Below, piece by piece: positions 9,437 to 18,159 of a stretch of DNA of 64,000 nt. The translations under genes and the position numbers were made by a program. Numbering within the stretch: the first letter of the stretch is position 1; every line of letters starts with the position of its first letter. The notes under the pieces were generated by a model. That model saw only the letters and a program-made list of their open reading frames with translations, was not told where the DNA came from and searched no databases. The stretch spans positions 186,001 through 250,000 of the forward strand of contig CALOAX010000012.1 in the NCBI GenBank assembly GCA_942491485.1. Reading direction: 5' to 3'. Origin of the DNA: Desulfoluna sp942491485 (GTDB lineage: Bacteria; Desulfobacterota; Desulfobacteria; Desulfobacterales; Desulfolunaceae).

Positions 9437-10243
9437 TCAAATACTCCAGTGCCTTCTGGCTATTTTCTCAAACATCACCACAATCCCGGTGGCAACGGTG
9501 TAGACCAGATCGATGCCTGCGTTCATGTCGGCAGAAGAGTCAAAGAACAAATGAAGGTCTGAATCCATCCCCTCCTCCGGCTTCCAGTAGCAGACAAGAA
9601 TGGGCAACCTGGGAAGCGGCCAGAGCACAAGAGATATGTCGGATTGAAACTGCCCCTCCATGGATTCACCGTTAAAAAGCTCGATCAGCTCTTCAAACAG
9701 ACCGGTGTACCTGTCGGCAAGGGCCTTAAAGGGCACCTCAGAACGCTGAACAAAGAGCCCATTTTTCTCTCGCCCCCCTTTCAGCTCGCGTAGCGGAACC
9801 CACTGCCCTGTCAGCTTTTCTCCTTTGCAGGCAAAAATGTATCCGAGAGCCGTCGAGGTGATCCACGGATTTATATGGATATCCGATGAGAGGTTTCCCT
9901 CCTCATCCACCCGAAGGGGTTTGCCGAAAATTCGGAGGGTCAGTTTGTTGTTTTCAAACACCCCGCCTACCCGCTCTGCTGTCGCGCTGAGATCTACAGA
10001 GGCCACTCTGGCCTTCAGGAGGTTGAGACGTTCTTCTCTCTGTTCGTCAACCGATGGGATTGCGGGCGCGGTAATGTGAGTATCAGGAATGGTATCGGGT
10101 TCAATATGCGGACAGAGTTCTAGTGTTTTCTGCCCCAGAAATACTTTGGATGCAAAGGCAAGGCAGGTGGTTTCGTTGCAGGCACGGCAGTTGGTCTTGG
10201 GCAGAAGCTTAAACAGTTCCATGGCATTGGCGAACGGACTCAT
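9437..10243 (-). CDS. Fe-S motif plus DUF3786-domain protein
   Basis: The open frame extends to 11011, but its first part reads through repeats. The real start is the ATG at 10243, preceded by AAGGAGGGTGTC, giving 268 residues. The N-terminus has a four-cysteine motif (LPKTNCRACNETTCLAFA then CPHIEP about 17 residues later), the pattern of the putative Fe-S domain of corrinoid/CODH proteins (PF04060 type). The rest matches DUF3786, a domain frequent in anaerobes and of unknown function, with the conserved stretch DIHINPWITSTALGYIF. It probably binds a 4Fe-4S cluster in the cytoplasm. The next gene on the same strand upstream carries the same cysteine motif fused to a LuxR DNA-binding domain, so the two may share a redox or corrinoid-related job. 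Function otherwise unknown. Confidence 0.85.
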   Translation of the reverse strand: MSPFANAMELFKLLPKTNCRACNETTCLAFASKVFLGQKTLELCPHIEPDTIPDTHITAPAIPSVDEQREERLNLLKARVASVDLSATAERVGGVFENNKLTLRIFGKPLRVDEEGNLSSDIHINPWITSTALGYIFACKGEKLTGQWVPLRELKGGREKNGLFVQRSEVPFKALADRYTGLFEELIELFNGESMEGQFQSDISLVLWPLPRLPILVCYWKPEEGMDSDLHLFFDSSADMNAGIDLVYTVATGIVVMFEKIARRHWSI

Positions 10244-10375
10244 GACACCCTCCTTAAATGGTGTTGATTTCATGGCAGAGGGACAGAACTCACCTGCACC
10301 TCTGCTCTTCCATAAAATGCATAGGAAAGACGCCATAATAAAACATCCCCCATTTGGGGGAGATGCAAAAAAAAA

Positions 10376-10953
10376 TGCCTCCGGCGGCCCTGCCGGGGGC
10401 CAAACTTTTGAAAAGTTTGACAAACAGGCCTGAAGCTTTGTTCTTGGATGAATGTCACTGAAACGCGGATTTGATTTGCCCCGAGGAACGATCCGTCTTT
10501 GCTTGCGGAACGCCGTGACTTGGAGTCGAAACGCATCCGCAACTCGCTTTCTATGTATTTTTGCCTCGGTGGATTCGCCACCCTTGCCGCTGGAGGCATG
10601 ATTTTTGTACAAGTAATTTTGTATGCGTTCCTTGACAGCAAAAACTTCCACACACCCGTTATCACATCCCAAGGAGAGACTCCTTCCCATCGTTATCACG
10701 TAAATGCCGCGGCGGAGCACGGCGCGCCCAAAAATCCATGACTGTGAGGCTTTAAAGGGAGTAGGGCTCACCGAAAGAAAGCCCACACCGATAGGGATTT
10801 GACAACGGTCGGAGGGACGACACCCTCCCGGGCGCGCCGTGCTCCGTCGCGGCTTTTTTGTCGGGGCATCCCCCGACCCGAACCACTTTAGGAACGAGGG
10901 GCAAAGCGCATTTGCAACCTGCTTTCGAGATGGCAATCCTCGCCGACGGAGGC
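10376..10953. repeat. Composite modular GCCTCCGGCGG repeat
   Basis: The left end TGCCTCCGGCGGCCCTGCC and the right end CGCCGACGGAGGC are inverted copies of the family terminus. Inside are the TTTTGAAAAGTTTGACAAACAG module, two copies of the CGAGGAACGA/ACGAGGGGCAAAGCGCAT module, and a nested 148-bp element at 10706-10853. No gene is supported in 10244-11026. Confidence 0.7.
10706..10853. repeat. 148-bp element with 24-bp inverted ends
   Basis: The first 24 bases (starting GCCGCGGCGGAGCACGG) and the last 24 bases are inverted repeats matching at 23 of 24 positions and spaced by 100 bases. Six T residues follow the right arm. It could be a small mobile element nested in the surrounding repeat, or a long-range terminator stem. 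The interior holds no open frame I can support. Confidence 0.7.
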
Positions 10954-11026
10954 TATTCTGCTGCAGTTTGACCATAGAACACATGGTCGATTCACCTCGA
11001 AACCTTTGCACACTCTACAGGTTCAT

Positions 11027-11884
11027 TCAGATGATATTTCGGCGGGCAGCCCAGACAGCAGCCTGGGTGCGGTCACTGACACCCAGCTTGTTGAACAGGT
11101 TGATGACATGGCTTTTGACAGTATGGGGGCTGATCTGAAGCTCGGCAGAAACCTCGGGGTTGGTGAACCCTCTGCCCAGCAAAGTCAACACTTCGACCTC
11201 ACGTTGGGTTAAAGCAGACATGAGAGAGGCATTGGCTTCATCCAGGGCCTGTGAACACCCTACAGTATCATCAGGGGGCTCGGGATGTCCTCCTGCCGAG
11301 TCACCGCCGTCCACATCAAAGGTCACGGATGCCACAGGGCTCCCTTTGGCATCAAGCACCGGGTAGGTCACCTGTTCATGCATGGGGGTGCCGATATGGG
11401 GGCACAGGGTGGGAACTGTTTTTTGCCTGGAGAGCATGGAGGCAAAGGCGAGGCAGGTGGAAAACCCGCACGCTTTGCAGTTTGAAAGCGGCAACAGCCT
11501 GAGGATATCTGGTACGGCGACTCTCTTGAACACTTTGTGCTTGGGAACGATGGACCCTCTCTTCTCCAGAATCTCATTGAGGTAATCCATGACCCTGTTT
11601 CTGAACTCACCGGCTTCCTGTCTATCTCTAAAAGGTGTGGCAATGCAGCGGGTTGGGTAGAGCACGCAGAAGACTCCGTCGAGTTCAAAACGGATCAGCA
11701 AGGGCGATTCGTGAAGTTCCGCCCCTTCTGCAACGGCATTGATGTAAGGAAAGAGAAAGGCAAGATCGGTATCAAAGGAGAAGGCCGCCATAACCGAAGC
11801 ACGCTTGATGGATCCGGGCTTGGCCATGGGGCCTTCAAGGCAGGTGTAAAATGCGTGGTATCCGATGCGTTCTGCTGTCAACAC
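11027..11884 (-). CDS. LuxR-family regulator with an internal Fe-S motif
   Basis: From the GTG at 11884 (AAGGA eight bases upstream; a TTG follows one codon later) the protein has 285 residues. The middle carries LLPLSNCKACGFSTCLAFA followed by a fourth cysteine in LCPHIG, the same four-cysteine arrangement as in the DUF3786 neighbour. A linker leads to a clear LuxR/GerE helix-turn-helix, with LTQREVEVLTLLGRGFTN and ISPHTVKSHVINLFNKLGV. There is no receiver domain, so the Fe-S region and the N-terminal 130 residues are the likely sensor. It is plausibly a cytoplasmic transcription factor that reads redox state or metal supply through the cluster; this is inferred. About 780 bases of repeats separate it from the DUF3786 gene, so co-transcription is uncertain. 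Confidence 0.85.
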   Translation of the reverse strand: MLTAERIGYHAFYTCLEGPMAKPGSIKRASVMAAFSFDTDLAFLFPYINAVAEGAELHESPLLIRFELDGVFCVLYPTRCIATPFRDRQEAGEFRNRVMDYLNEILEKRGSIVPKHKVFKRVAVPDILRLLPLSNCKACGFSTCLAFASMLSRQKTVPTLCPHIGTPMHEQVTYPVLDAKGSPVASVTFDVDGGDSAGGHPEPPDDTVGCSQALDEANASLMSALTQREVEVLTLLGRGFTNPEVSAELQISPHTVKSHVINLFNKLGVSDRTQAAVWAARRNII

Positions 11885-11972
11885 AAACCGTCCTTGATAA
11901 AAACGACCAACGAATCCCTTAGCCTTCGGCGGGTCCCTTTAATAAAAATCAGCAAAAACAGGTCAAGGGTTC

Positions 11973-12054
11973 AGCCCGACGTTGAGGTAAACCACTGCAC
12001 CTGTAACTCTGATGCCTTGGATATGGATGCACTCAACTCGTGAAATATCCGGGC
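11973..12054. mobile_element. Right-end remnant of the TA-flanked MITE family
   Basis: The segment carries GAGGTAAACCACTGCA, CTCTGATGCCTTGGATATGG and the terminus CTCGTGAAATATCCGGGC, matching the right end of the MITE at 15162-15376. The TA next to the terminus supplies the stop codon of the DUF6320 gene. I cannot find a matching left terminus. Confidence 0.65.
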
Positions 12055-12779
12055 TATATGTGGAGTTTTTTTCTGATCTTGTCCCGCATTCTCTCCGGTA
12101 ATTTTAAATAGAGGGCGAGAAGTCCAAGGGCAACTGTCATAAGCGGGATAAACACAAGAACAGACCAGGACAAACCAACAACGCCACTTAACCTGTAATC
12201 GATAAGCATCTCTATGACCGGACAGACAAGGGCAACGCTGACACAAAGGTAGATAGGTATCACAACGTACTGGTTTTTGTGTTTAAACCGTTTGTAGAGT
12301 TTTACCACGGCGGCACAAACCAATACCACAAGTACAATCAACGGAACAGCAAGGTTCCAAGCCCATGTCATCCGTCCGTCAACATAATCAAGCCCACAAA
12401 CAAGAGCCGTGGACACAATGCCTGCAGAACAAATGGTCGTATAAATATCAGAGAGATACCAAAGAATAATCAAACTGTAAAACCATGCCGATACAACGCC
12501 AATCACGCTGTAATGAAAAGGCCTGCTTTGCATGTCAAGAAACGAATGAAGGAAGCCAAGGCAAATCAGCGCACTAATGATAATCAGGGTCAGGCTAAAG
12601 AAAATCTGATTCTTCATGCGCCTCAATTGGTTCTCGTATATATTCAAGGGAATGGGAAATTTCTCGTCATTCCCCATTCGCCTTCCCCCAGAGTTAACAA
12701 CAGGTATACCCTGTCGGCACAAAGGACAGTTTATTACGTTCGGCTCAACTTCTACTCCACACGCCGGACAATATGGCAT
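12054..12779 (-). CDS. DUF6320 zinc-ribbon membrane protein
   Basis: A 241-residue protein. It begins with a zinc ribbon (YCPACGVEV ... NCPLCRQG, two CxxC pairs) and has six hydrophobic segments, the first at about residues 60-82 (FFSLTLIIISALICLGFL). This matches the DUF6320 family, usually found beside condensation-type acyltransferases, as here. The ribosome site GGAGTAG precedes the ATG. The gene starts 3 bases after the stop of the acyltransferase upstream, so the two form an operon. The last codons (LHI then TAG) run into a MITE end, so the natural C-terminus may have been replaced. Biochemical function unknown; it may anchor the acyltransferase at the membrane. Confidence 0.8.
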   Translation of the reverse strand: MPYCPACGVEVEPNVINCPLCRQGIPVVNSGGRRMGNDEKFPIPLNIYENQLRRMKNQIFFSLTLIIISALICLGFLHSFLDMQSRPFHYSVIGVVSAWFYSLIILWYLSDIYTTICSAGIVSTALVCGLDYVDGRMTWAWNLAVPLIVLVVLVCAAVVKLYKRFKHKNQYVVIPIYLCVSVALVCPVIEMLIDYRLSGVVGLSWSVLVFIPLMTVALGLLALYLKLPERMRDKIRKKLHI

Positions 12780-12782
12780 CGA

Positions 12783-14111
12783 CTACTCCATTCGGGCAGC
12801 AAGGGGCATGGTGCTCTCTTCTCTTGCTGCCGGATAATTGGTTTCTATCTTAACGCGAACCCCCATTTTCCTCAGCTTGCTGAAAAAAATACGTTCAATT
12901 GATTTTTCTTCTGTGAGGCTTCCGAAGGTCACGTAAGCATTTCCCTTGTATGAAATGACCCCGACCTTAATAACGTTTGCCTGCCCCGGCGGAGGGTAAA
13001 ACTCAAATCGTTCAACTTGGGACGCCAAGCCGTCTGGCAACGTCAGATTGCCCAGGTTAGATATGCTGCTCGTGTTGTTTTTTTCGCCAAACTCCCTGAA
13101 AATGAGTTGTGTCACCATTTTTTTTACGTACAACGGCATGAATCGTACCAGAAATGCCCTTTCGGCTTTGACATTCCGACATATAAGCGCTCTCAGATAC
13201 TTGCGGTTCACCATCAGTCCCATGGAGTGCTTGATATGCGAGACAATCTCTTCAAACGCGTAGTGACCAAGCCTGAAATCAATGCACGGAGAGATGCTGA
13301 CAAAAAAATTACGCATGGTCTCGGAAGGGAAAAGCCGTCGTAAATTGACAGGAACATTCAGCACGACTGGGAGCGGGCACTTCTCCTCGCTTTCCCTTAT
13401 ATACTGCTGGACTGAATCAAAATAGAGGGCGGTAAAAAATTGCGTAATTGTGGCCGAATGCTTCTTTGAAAGGGCCAACACGTCATCTGCGTTCATGATA
13501 CCGGTCACAATTCCATATTCCCCTTTGGGAAGGAGTTCAAAGGGAAGGAGGTAAGCCCGGCTTACCTGTTGGGGCTGAGGTATGTGAGGTTGGTAGTACC
13601 TGTGAAAGGCATCTTCAAACTCGCGTGGGCCTGGTTCATCCTTTGGTTGAAAAAACGATCCATCCCTTACAAATGCCCCTCCCCGCAGACGAACGTATTC
13701 TCCCACGAGAGATTTTAGAAACATCAGCCCACCGGTTCCGTCTGTCACGCTATGAGATATCTCAAGGCTGATTCTCTTGTCAAAATACAAAACCCGAAAG
13801 GGAAACACGCCTCGTTTCTTGTACAGGAGGAACATGCATGGGAAAAACACCTCCTTTTGCACACGAGGGGTCTCTTTACACGCCTCATAATAGTACCAGA
13901 AAAGCCCACGTTTGAGGGTTACCTGAAAATATGGAAACCGTTTGATGATGTTGTCCAGGGCGTTCTGAAGGAGACGGCTGTCGACAGGTTCGTACAAGGT
14001 GGCTGAAACCCTGAACACCGTCGATATTCGCGTCGACGTGATGGATGGATACAACTTGCCCGCATTGTCCAGGCGATACCACGGCTTGTTAACATCGGAT
14101 TCTTTTGTCAC
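12783..14111 (-). CDS. Condensation/alcohol-acyltransferase-like protein
   Basis: A 442-residue protein with the fold signature of the chloramphenicol acetyltransferase/condensation superfamily. The active-site motif HSVTDGTGG (HxxxDG type) is at about residues 133-141 and a late SNLGNLTLPD motif is present. The N-terminal YRLDNAGKLYPS is typical of alcohol-acetyltransferase-like proteins that neighbour DUF6320. The expected activity is transfer of an acyl group from CoA or a carrier to a hydroxyl or amine; the substrate cannot be read. The start is the GTG at 14111 with a weak ribosome site. The gap 14112-14316 holds no gene. Confidence 0.82.
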   Translation of the reverse strand: MTKESDVNKPWYRLDNAGKLYPSITSTRISTVFRVSATLYEPVDSRLLQNALDNIIKRFPYFQVTLKRGLFWYYYEACKETPRVQKEVFFPCMFLLYKKRGVFPFRVLYFDKRISLEISHSVTDGTGGLMFLKSLVGEYVRLRGGAFVRDGSFFQPKDEPGPREFEDAFHRYYQPHIPQPQQVSRAYLLPFELLPKGEYGIVTGIMNADDVLALSKKHSATITQFFTALYFDSVQQYIRESEEKCPLPVVLNVPVNLRRLFPSETMRNFFVSISPCIDFRLGHYAFEEIVSHIKHSMGLMVNRKYLRALICRNVKAERAFLVRFMPLYVKKMVTQLIFREFGEKNNTSSISNLGNLTLPDGLASQVERFEFYPPPGQANVIKVGVISYKGNAYVTFGSLTEEKSIERIFFSKLRKMGVRVKIETNYPAAREESTMPLAARME

Positions 14112-14316
14112 ATTGCTACCAAAATAAAAAGGCTCATGGGAAAACGAAGGATAAACATCTATTGCTTTAAGGTTCGAGAGTCATTAACCGGTGAGACGTC
14201 ATCAGGACCAGGATGTTCAGGCTCAATCCGACGGATTCCTGCATGTTTCCCGAGGCAATGCCGACCTGAGTTGAGATGTTTATGTCGATCTAAAATGGTC
14301 TTTGGGGTGCCCCCCA

Positions 14317-14760
14317 TTACCCCCAAGACTGAATCTCAATGATATTTCCCTCGGGGTCCCGGAAGTAAACGAATTTCAAAACCCCCACGTTGTCAATCAC
14401 CCTTTCGGTCACCTGCCCCAGCATCGAGGCGCCGTGCTCAAGGGCTGCGGCAAGGGTTGCATCCACATCGTCCACCTCAAAGGCGATGTGGGCGAACCCG
14501 GTGTGGTTGGGCATGATGTTGCCTGAGTCATGGGTCTCTTCGTAGGTGAAGATCTCGAGGGTCGGGGCGTTTTCCCCGTGACCGGGAAGAAGAAGGTGGA
14601 CACCGGCAAGCTTGGCCCCGGTCAGCCCCGTGGCCCTGTCCAGCCAGTCACCGGAGAGGTTCCGTTCCGGTGGTTTTATCGTGCAGTCAAAAACGTTGAT
14701 GTAAAACTCCGATAATTCCTTCCAGTCTCGTGCGGCAATATTCGTGTGGGCAAATCGCAT
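14317..14760 (-). CDS. VOC-family (glyoxalase/bleomycin-resistance fold) protein
   Basis: A 147-residue protein beginning MRFAHTNIAARDWKELSEFY, with paired beta-alpha-beta-beta-beta units. It contains HIAFEVDDVDATLAAALEHGA and ends in FVYFRDPEGNIIEIQSWG, where the late glutamate is the usual metal ligand of the vicinal-oxygen-chelate superfamily. Members include isomerases, dioxygenases and antibiotic-binding proteins, so the reaction cannot be fixed from sequence. AGGAAATCAA precedes the ATG. It is monocistronic. Confidence 0.88.
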   Translation of the reverse strand: MRFAHTNIAARDWKELSEFYINVFDCTIKPPERNLSGDWLDRATGLTGAKLAGVHLLLPGHGENAPTLEIFTYEETHDSGNIMPNHTGFAHIAFEVDDVDATLAAALEHGASMLGQVTERVIDNVGVLKFVYFRDPEGNIIEIQSWG

Positions 14761-14877
14761 TTGATTTCCTATGAATTTAAGTCAGGGGTGATTCATACTC
14801 ACAAAAAATATCATATACACCATGAAGAGCATCAGGGAAACGACGGAAAAAAGAGGAATTAGAAACTCAATTCATCT

Positions 14878-15620
14878 TTATAATATCCCATAAACGACAT
14901 GATCGTTGTATCGATCATAGACTTTTTCAGCGCGGCGTATGGTCCCTTCATTTGTAAATCCCAGTCGTTCAGGAATGGCTCTGCTCTTGCTGTTTTTCAC
15001 AGCACACCTGATCTCGATTTTTTGCATGGGCCAATGCTTAAAGCCCAGGCGAATTAAATCCTTCACCGCCTCGGTCATGATCCCCTTCCCGGTATACTCT
15101 TGTCCCAGCCAATAACCAAGGTGCCCAATCCCATTGGCCTGATCGATCAGGTTATACCCTATCCCGAATATTTCATGAGAAAGTGAAACGATGGCTGCTG
15201 TGAAAGATTAAGGCATTTCAAAAATGCAACATGTCATTCACGGTTTCCTGCTCGATTTTCTCACCCTTCGGGCGAGCCGAGCACCCCCATCTTCTGCGTT
15301 ATCAGAGCATTGAGGTAAACCACTGCAGCTCTGATGCCTTGAATATGGGGGCACTCAACTCGTGAAATATCCGGGATAAGACCCCTGCAATGCGCCCCTG
15401 GTAAAAGACCGGTTCATGCAACGCCTCGGCCATGGCAAAGCGAGACAATTGACGTTCAAGGAAAGCCCTGGTGTCCTCTGGTTTTTGAATTGCATCGAGC
15501 CAGGGCAACCATGCCTTGAGGTACTCGCGGTTATTGTCTGTTCAGTTGAAACAATTCATCAGCAAACTGCGGCACAGAGAGCCTGACTTGTCTCGGCTCA
15601 TTTATCTGCCGATAAAACAT
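14878..15620 (-). pseudogene. RimL-type GNAT acetyltransferase, broken by a MITE and a frameshift
   Basis: The N-terminal part (ATG at 15620, then RLSVPQFADELFQL, then TDNNREYLKAWLPWLDAIQ) reads in family order but needs a one-base shift near 15540. It continues to YQGRIAGV at about 15380. A 215-bp MITE then interrupts it, and the frame resumes at GYNLIDQANGIGHLGYWLG and runs to ERLGFTNEG and DHVVYGIL. Removing the element and one TA joins the halves in frame as AGV-LGYN. The reconstructed length is about 174 residues, normal for RimJ/RimL ribosomal-protein acetyltransferases. The gene is inactive as it stands. Confidence 0.88.
15162..15376. mobile_element. 215-bp MITE, TA-flanked, inside an acetyltransferase gene
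   Basis: The ends TCCCGAATATTTCATGAG and CTCGTGAAATATCCGGGA are inverted repeats matching at 16 of 18 positions. TA dinucleotides at 15160-15161 and 15377-15378 are the target duplication, as for Tc1/mariner/IS630-type transposition. There is no transposase frame. The interior is closely similar to the copy at 33646-33892. Confidence 0.9.
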
Positions 15621-15682
15621 GATGATGGAGGTACTTTCAATACGTTTATATGGTCAACAGAATGATGAACAGCCTTTACCTG

Positions 15683-16582
15683 TCAAAGCCCGTACACTTG
15701 CCTTGGGGCAAGGTACTCCGGAAATTTGTCGATAAGGGCGCGACGCACAAGATAGCAGAAATGGCATTCATCCACGTATCCTTCTTCATCCGGCATTACC
15801 TGATATTGCTTCGCCAGCAAATGCGGGCCACCCTGGGCAAGGGGTCCGCTGATGGGGTGGGTGCGGGCGTCATATTCCTTCACAAGCTCAGAGAGCGGGC
15901 GTTGCCACATGTTGCCCATGCTCACGCCCTGGCACAGGTGAACCTGTCCATAGCTGTCCACGTGGACCCTTGATGGCGTTACCAGCTCTTCATGCGGGCA
16001 TGTGATGAGTTCATAAGCGGGCCTTCGGGGCAAACCGGCTGTGAGTTTGTCAACAGCCCGCCCCTTGAACATCGCTCCTCCTCCAATGACTGGGGCGCCT
16101 TTGTCCTGGCCTTCTCCAGGCTTTGATTCCACAAATGGCTTTTCAATACAGATAGACGCCGTCGGGATGCCAAGCCGTTCAGCTGCAGCCAGCCCTCGCT
16201 TGGCAGGGCTCTCCCCTTCCCCGTAATGAAACGAATCATTGCTGATGCTGAGGGTGCTCACCCCAAGCTCCGAAAGGGGCCGAAACCAGATGTCAGCATC
16301 CTCTTCGGAGACAGCTCCGTAGGCATTTGTGACGACCCCGACCTTAAACCCCATGCCTCGCGCAAGCCGAATCCCCTCGATTAAGGATGGATAAAAAAGA
16401 AAGGGTTCTCCCCCTTCAAAGTAAATCCACTCAACGGACCCTATTTTACGAGCCTCACCAAGTACCGAACGAATCTGCGCCAATGTCATGGTGCCATGGG
16501 CGCCAGGGCCTGAGTAAAGGAAACAGTGGTCGCACTCAAGGTTGCACGTGTATGTCATGAGAATGTGGATTCCCGTTATCAT
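15683..16582 (-). CDS. Radical SAM protein
   Basis: A 299-residue protein. The cluster-binding motif CNLECDHC (CxxxCxxC) is at about residues 13-20, and the SAM-binding YFEGGEPFLFYPSL is at about 54-67. Later cysteines (ITCPHEE, HLCQGVS, ECHFCYL) resemble a SPASM-like auxiliary-cluster region. It should use a 4Fe-4S cluster and S-adenosylmethionine to start a radical reaction, in the cytoplasm. The substrate is unknown: no precursor peptide or partner enzyme is evident nearby. A 79-bp MITE lies just upstream (16634-16712), so its promoter may be altered. GGGAAGGGC precedes the ATG. Confidence 0.87.
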   Translation of the reverse strand: MITGIHILMTYTCNLECDHCFLYSGPGAHGTMTLAQIRSVLGEARKIGSVEWIYFEGGEPFLFYPSLIEGIRLARGMGFKVGVVTNAYGAVSEEDADIWFRPLSELGVSTLSISNDSFHYGEGESPAKRGLAAAERLGIPTASICIEKPFVESKPGEGQDKGAPVIGGGAMFKGRAVDKLTAGLPRRPAYELITCPHEELVTPSRVHVDSYGQVHLCQGVSMGNMWQRPLSELVKEYDARTHPISGPLAQGGPHLLAKQYQVMPDEEGYVDECHFCYLVRRALIDKFPEYLAPRQVYGL

Positions 16583-16633
16583 GCCCTTCCCTCCCCCTTT
16601 TCACAGTATTGATGAGTGATGATACGGCACTTA

Positions 16634-16712
16634 GCCCGGATATTTCACAGTAACTATCAGTAATAATAAATTGTTGCATTGATCTAATTATTTTTTCATG
16701 AAATATCCGGGT
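16634..16712. mobile_element. 79-bp internally deleted MITE
   Basis: The ends GCCCGGATATTTCAC and TCATGAAATATCCGGGT are inverted and flanked by TA (16632-16633 and 16713-16714). It is the shortest copy of the family, lacking the core seen in the 215- and 247-bp copies. The flanking TA forms the stop codon of the next gene. Confidence 0.85.
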
Positions 16713-17047
16713 TAGGTCTCGACGACGCTGCACTTCGTCTTCAAGACGTCCAACACATCGCGTGAACGTTCCACTGTAAATCCCACGCGCCACCATTTGT
16801 TTTTTTGGATTAACACAAATATTTTATCCCTTGAGGAGCGGGCATCGGGGGGAAACCAGGTCCGAAAATCCCCTGTGCCGTAATAGCGATATTTGCCGTT
16901 TCGTAATGACGGGACCTTAACAAGAAGGCGGTCGACATCCTTGAAGTGGACCCGCTTGTTGCCAAAGGGATAGTAATAGTTCAAAAACAGGATTGAATCC
17001 TCTGAAATCTCAACCAGGGTGTCACGATACAACAAAGACGCGATCAT
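16712..17047 (-). CDS. Small PH-like hypothetical protein
   Basis: A 111-residue protein with no membrane segment. It has alternating short strands (TLVEISEDSILFLNYYYPF, KRVHFKDVDRLLVKVP) and a final helix (RSRDVLDVLKTK), a pattern reminiscent of bacterial PH-like domains; I do not recognise a named family. GGGGAGAAAGCG precedes the ATG. The stop TAA coincides with the TA flank of the 79-bp MITE, so the original C-terminus may have been longer. It may be co-transcribed with the membrane protein gene upstream (35-base gap). Confidence 0.65.
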   Translation of the reverse strand: MIASLLYRDTLVEISEDSILFLNYYYPFGNKRVHFKDVDRLLVKVPSLRNGKYRYYGTGDFRTWFPPDARSSRDKIFVLIQKNKWWRVGFTVERSRDVLDVLKTKCSVVET

Positions 17048-17081
17048 CGCTTTCTCCCCCCAAAACAGGTTATCAAAAAGC

Positions 17082-17450
17082 TTATTCTTCAGATTCGATG
17101 CGGAAGATGCCGTCGATATTCAATGGGCTTTTATTCCTCTCGGTTCGGACAATGAGTTTTTTCCACATGAGATCGAACTTGGGATCTGTTTTGCGTGCAT
17201 CCCGAACCCGCCCCATTATGCCGTGCAACTGCCGAAAAGAGCCATTCATCGCAAGAAAAGTGAACACGGGCCAGATTATCGCGCAGAAAAATGCAATGGC
17301 CACGGCATGACCAAGGTAGTCCATCAGCCAAATATCATCAGAGACATGTTCTTTGAGATACAGTCCGCCAAGCGTAACAAACCCAAAGTTGGCAACCCCA
17401 GCAACGCAAGCCCCTGTAATCATGAAAATGGTGATGACGATGTTTTTCAT
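17082..17450 (-). CDS. Small membrane protein, unknown function
   Basis: A 122-residue protein with an N-terminal hydrophobic segment (NIVITIFMITGACVAGVANF), a second at about residues 47-68 (HAVAIAFFCAIIWPVFTFLA) and a charged cytoplasmic-looking tail. GAGGGAACCTT precedes the ATG. I do not recognise the family. Its position between two other small proteins on the same strand suggests one transcriptional unit. Confidence 0.65.
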   Translation of the reverse strand: MKNIVITIFMITGACVAGVANFGFVTLGGLYLKEHVSDDIWLMDYLGHAVAIAFFCAIIWPVFTFLAMNGSFRQLHGIMGRVRDARKTDPKFDLMWKKLIVRTERNKSPLNIDGIFRIESEE

Positions 17451-17522
17451 AAGGTTCCCTCAGTCGTTGAGTCGTACCTGTTGTGCGGGAACGCTGCGGC
17501 GCAGCAGAAAGGGGCCATACGA

Positions 17523-17999
17523 TCATGTGTCATGGGACTTGGTGCCATCACCGTTCAAGCCATGGGATAATGTCCCAATCCCGTACAACACACCGATGAT
17601 TAGCGAGAACACAGATGATACAAAGACAAACCCGATCCGTGTGTTCATGTCAGACAAATAGGGTTGCTCGACAAAAAGAATCAGGGGAATAGTACCGACC
17701 CCCCTTGTTAAATACACACAGGATATCAGGATGAGGGCACCCGTCGTGAACGGAAGCCGCCGGATAAGCCCGGCCCCGGAAAACGCATACAAACCGAAAA
17801 GCAGGAAGATCACAATAACTGCCGTTGTAAACATGATGGGAAACCATGGCCCGGCTTCAGCCATGACGGCCATTGGCTCCCCCGGCACCATGAGCCGATA
17901 CCAGTCCCCGCCCCCAATGGTAACGGCAGCATGCAGCAATGCGATGCAGACACTGCAACACCCTGCGACAACGAGACATGTATTACCGGGGTTTCTCAT
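17523..17999 (-). CDS. Four-helix membrane protein, unknown function
   Basis: A 158-residue protein with four hydrophobic segments (about residues 7-28, 50-73, 81-106 and 122-147) and a short polar C-terminus. No conserved catalytic motif is visible. It lies 72 bases upstream of the preceding small membrane protein on the same strand. The gap 18000-18159 upstream contains a degenerate repeat (GGCGAAGCCC, GGGCCGAAGGCCC) but no gene. Confidence 0.6.
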   Translation of the reverse strand: MRNPGNTCLVVAGCCSVCIALLHAAVTIGGGDWYRLMVPGEPMAVMAEAGPWFPIMFTTAVIVIFLLFGLYAFSGAGLIRRLPFTTGALILISCVYLTRGVGTIPLILFVEQPYLSDMNTRIGFVFVSSVFSLIIGVLYGIGTLSHGLNGDGTKSHDT

Positions 18000-18159
18000 A
18001 GCTGCCTATAGGAGACGGCAGCAACCAGAAATTGTTTGAAACTGTAGCGCCCTTGGCTTCATGTAGAAAGTTAAACACCCGTCATCGTCTTACACGGGCG
18101 AAGCCCATAAGCAAATGTAAAGGGCCGAAGGCCCGGAGCATTTGCAATCCCTCACCTTG

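Noticed and set aside
10244..11011. N-terminal extension of the DUF3786 gene (a 524-codon open frame)
   Set aside because: The extension reads through the modular repeat and nested inverted repeat, has no family match, and a strong ribosome site precedes the internal ATG at 10243.
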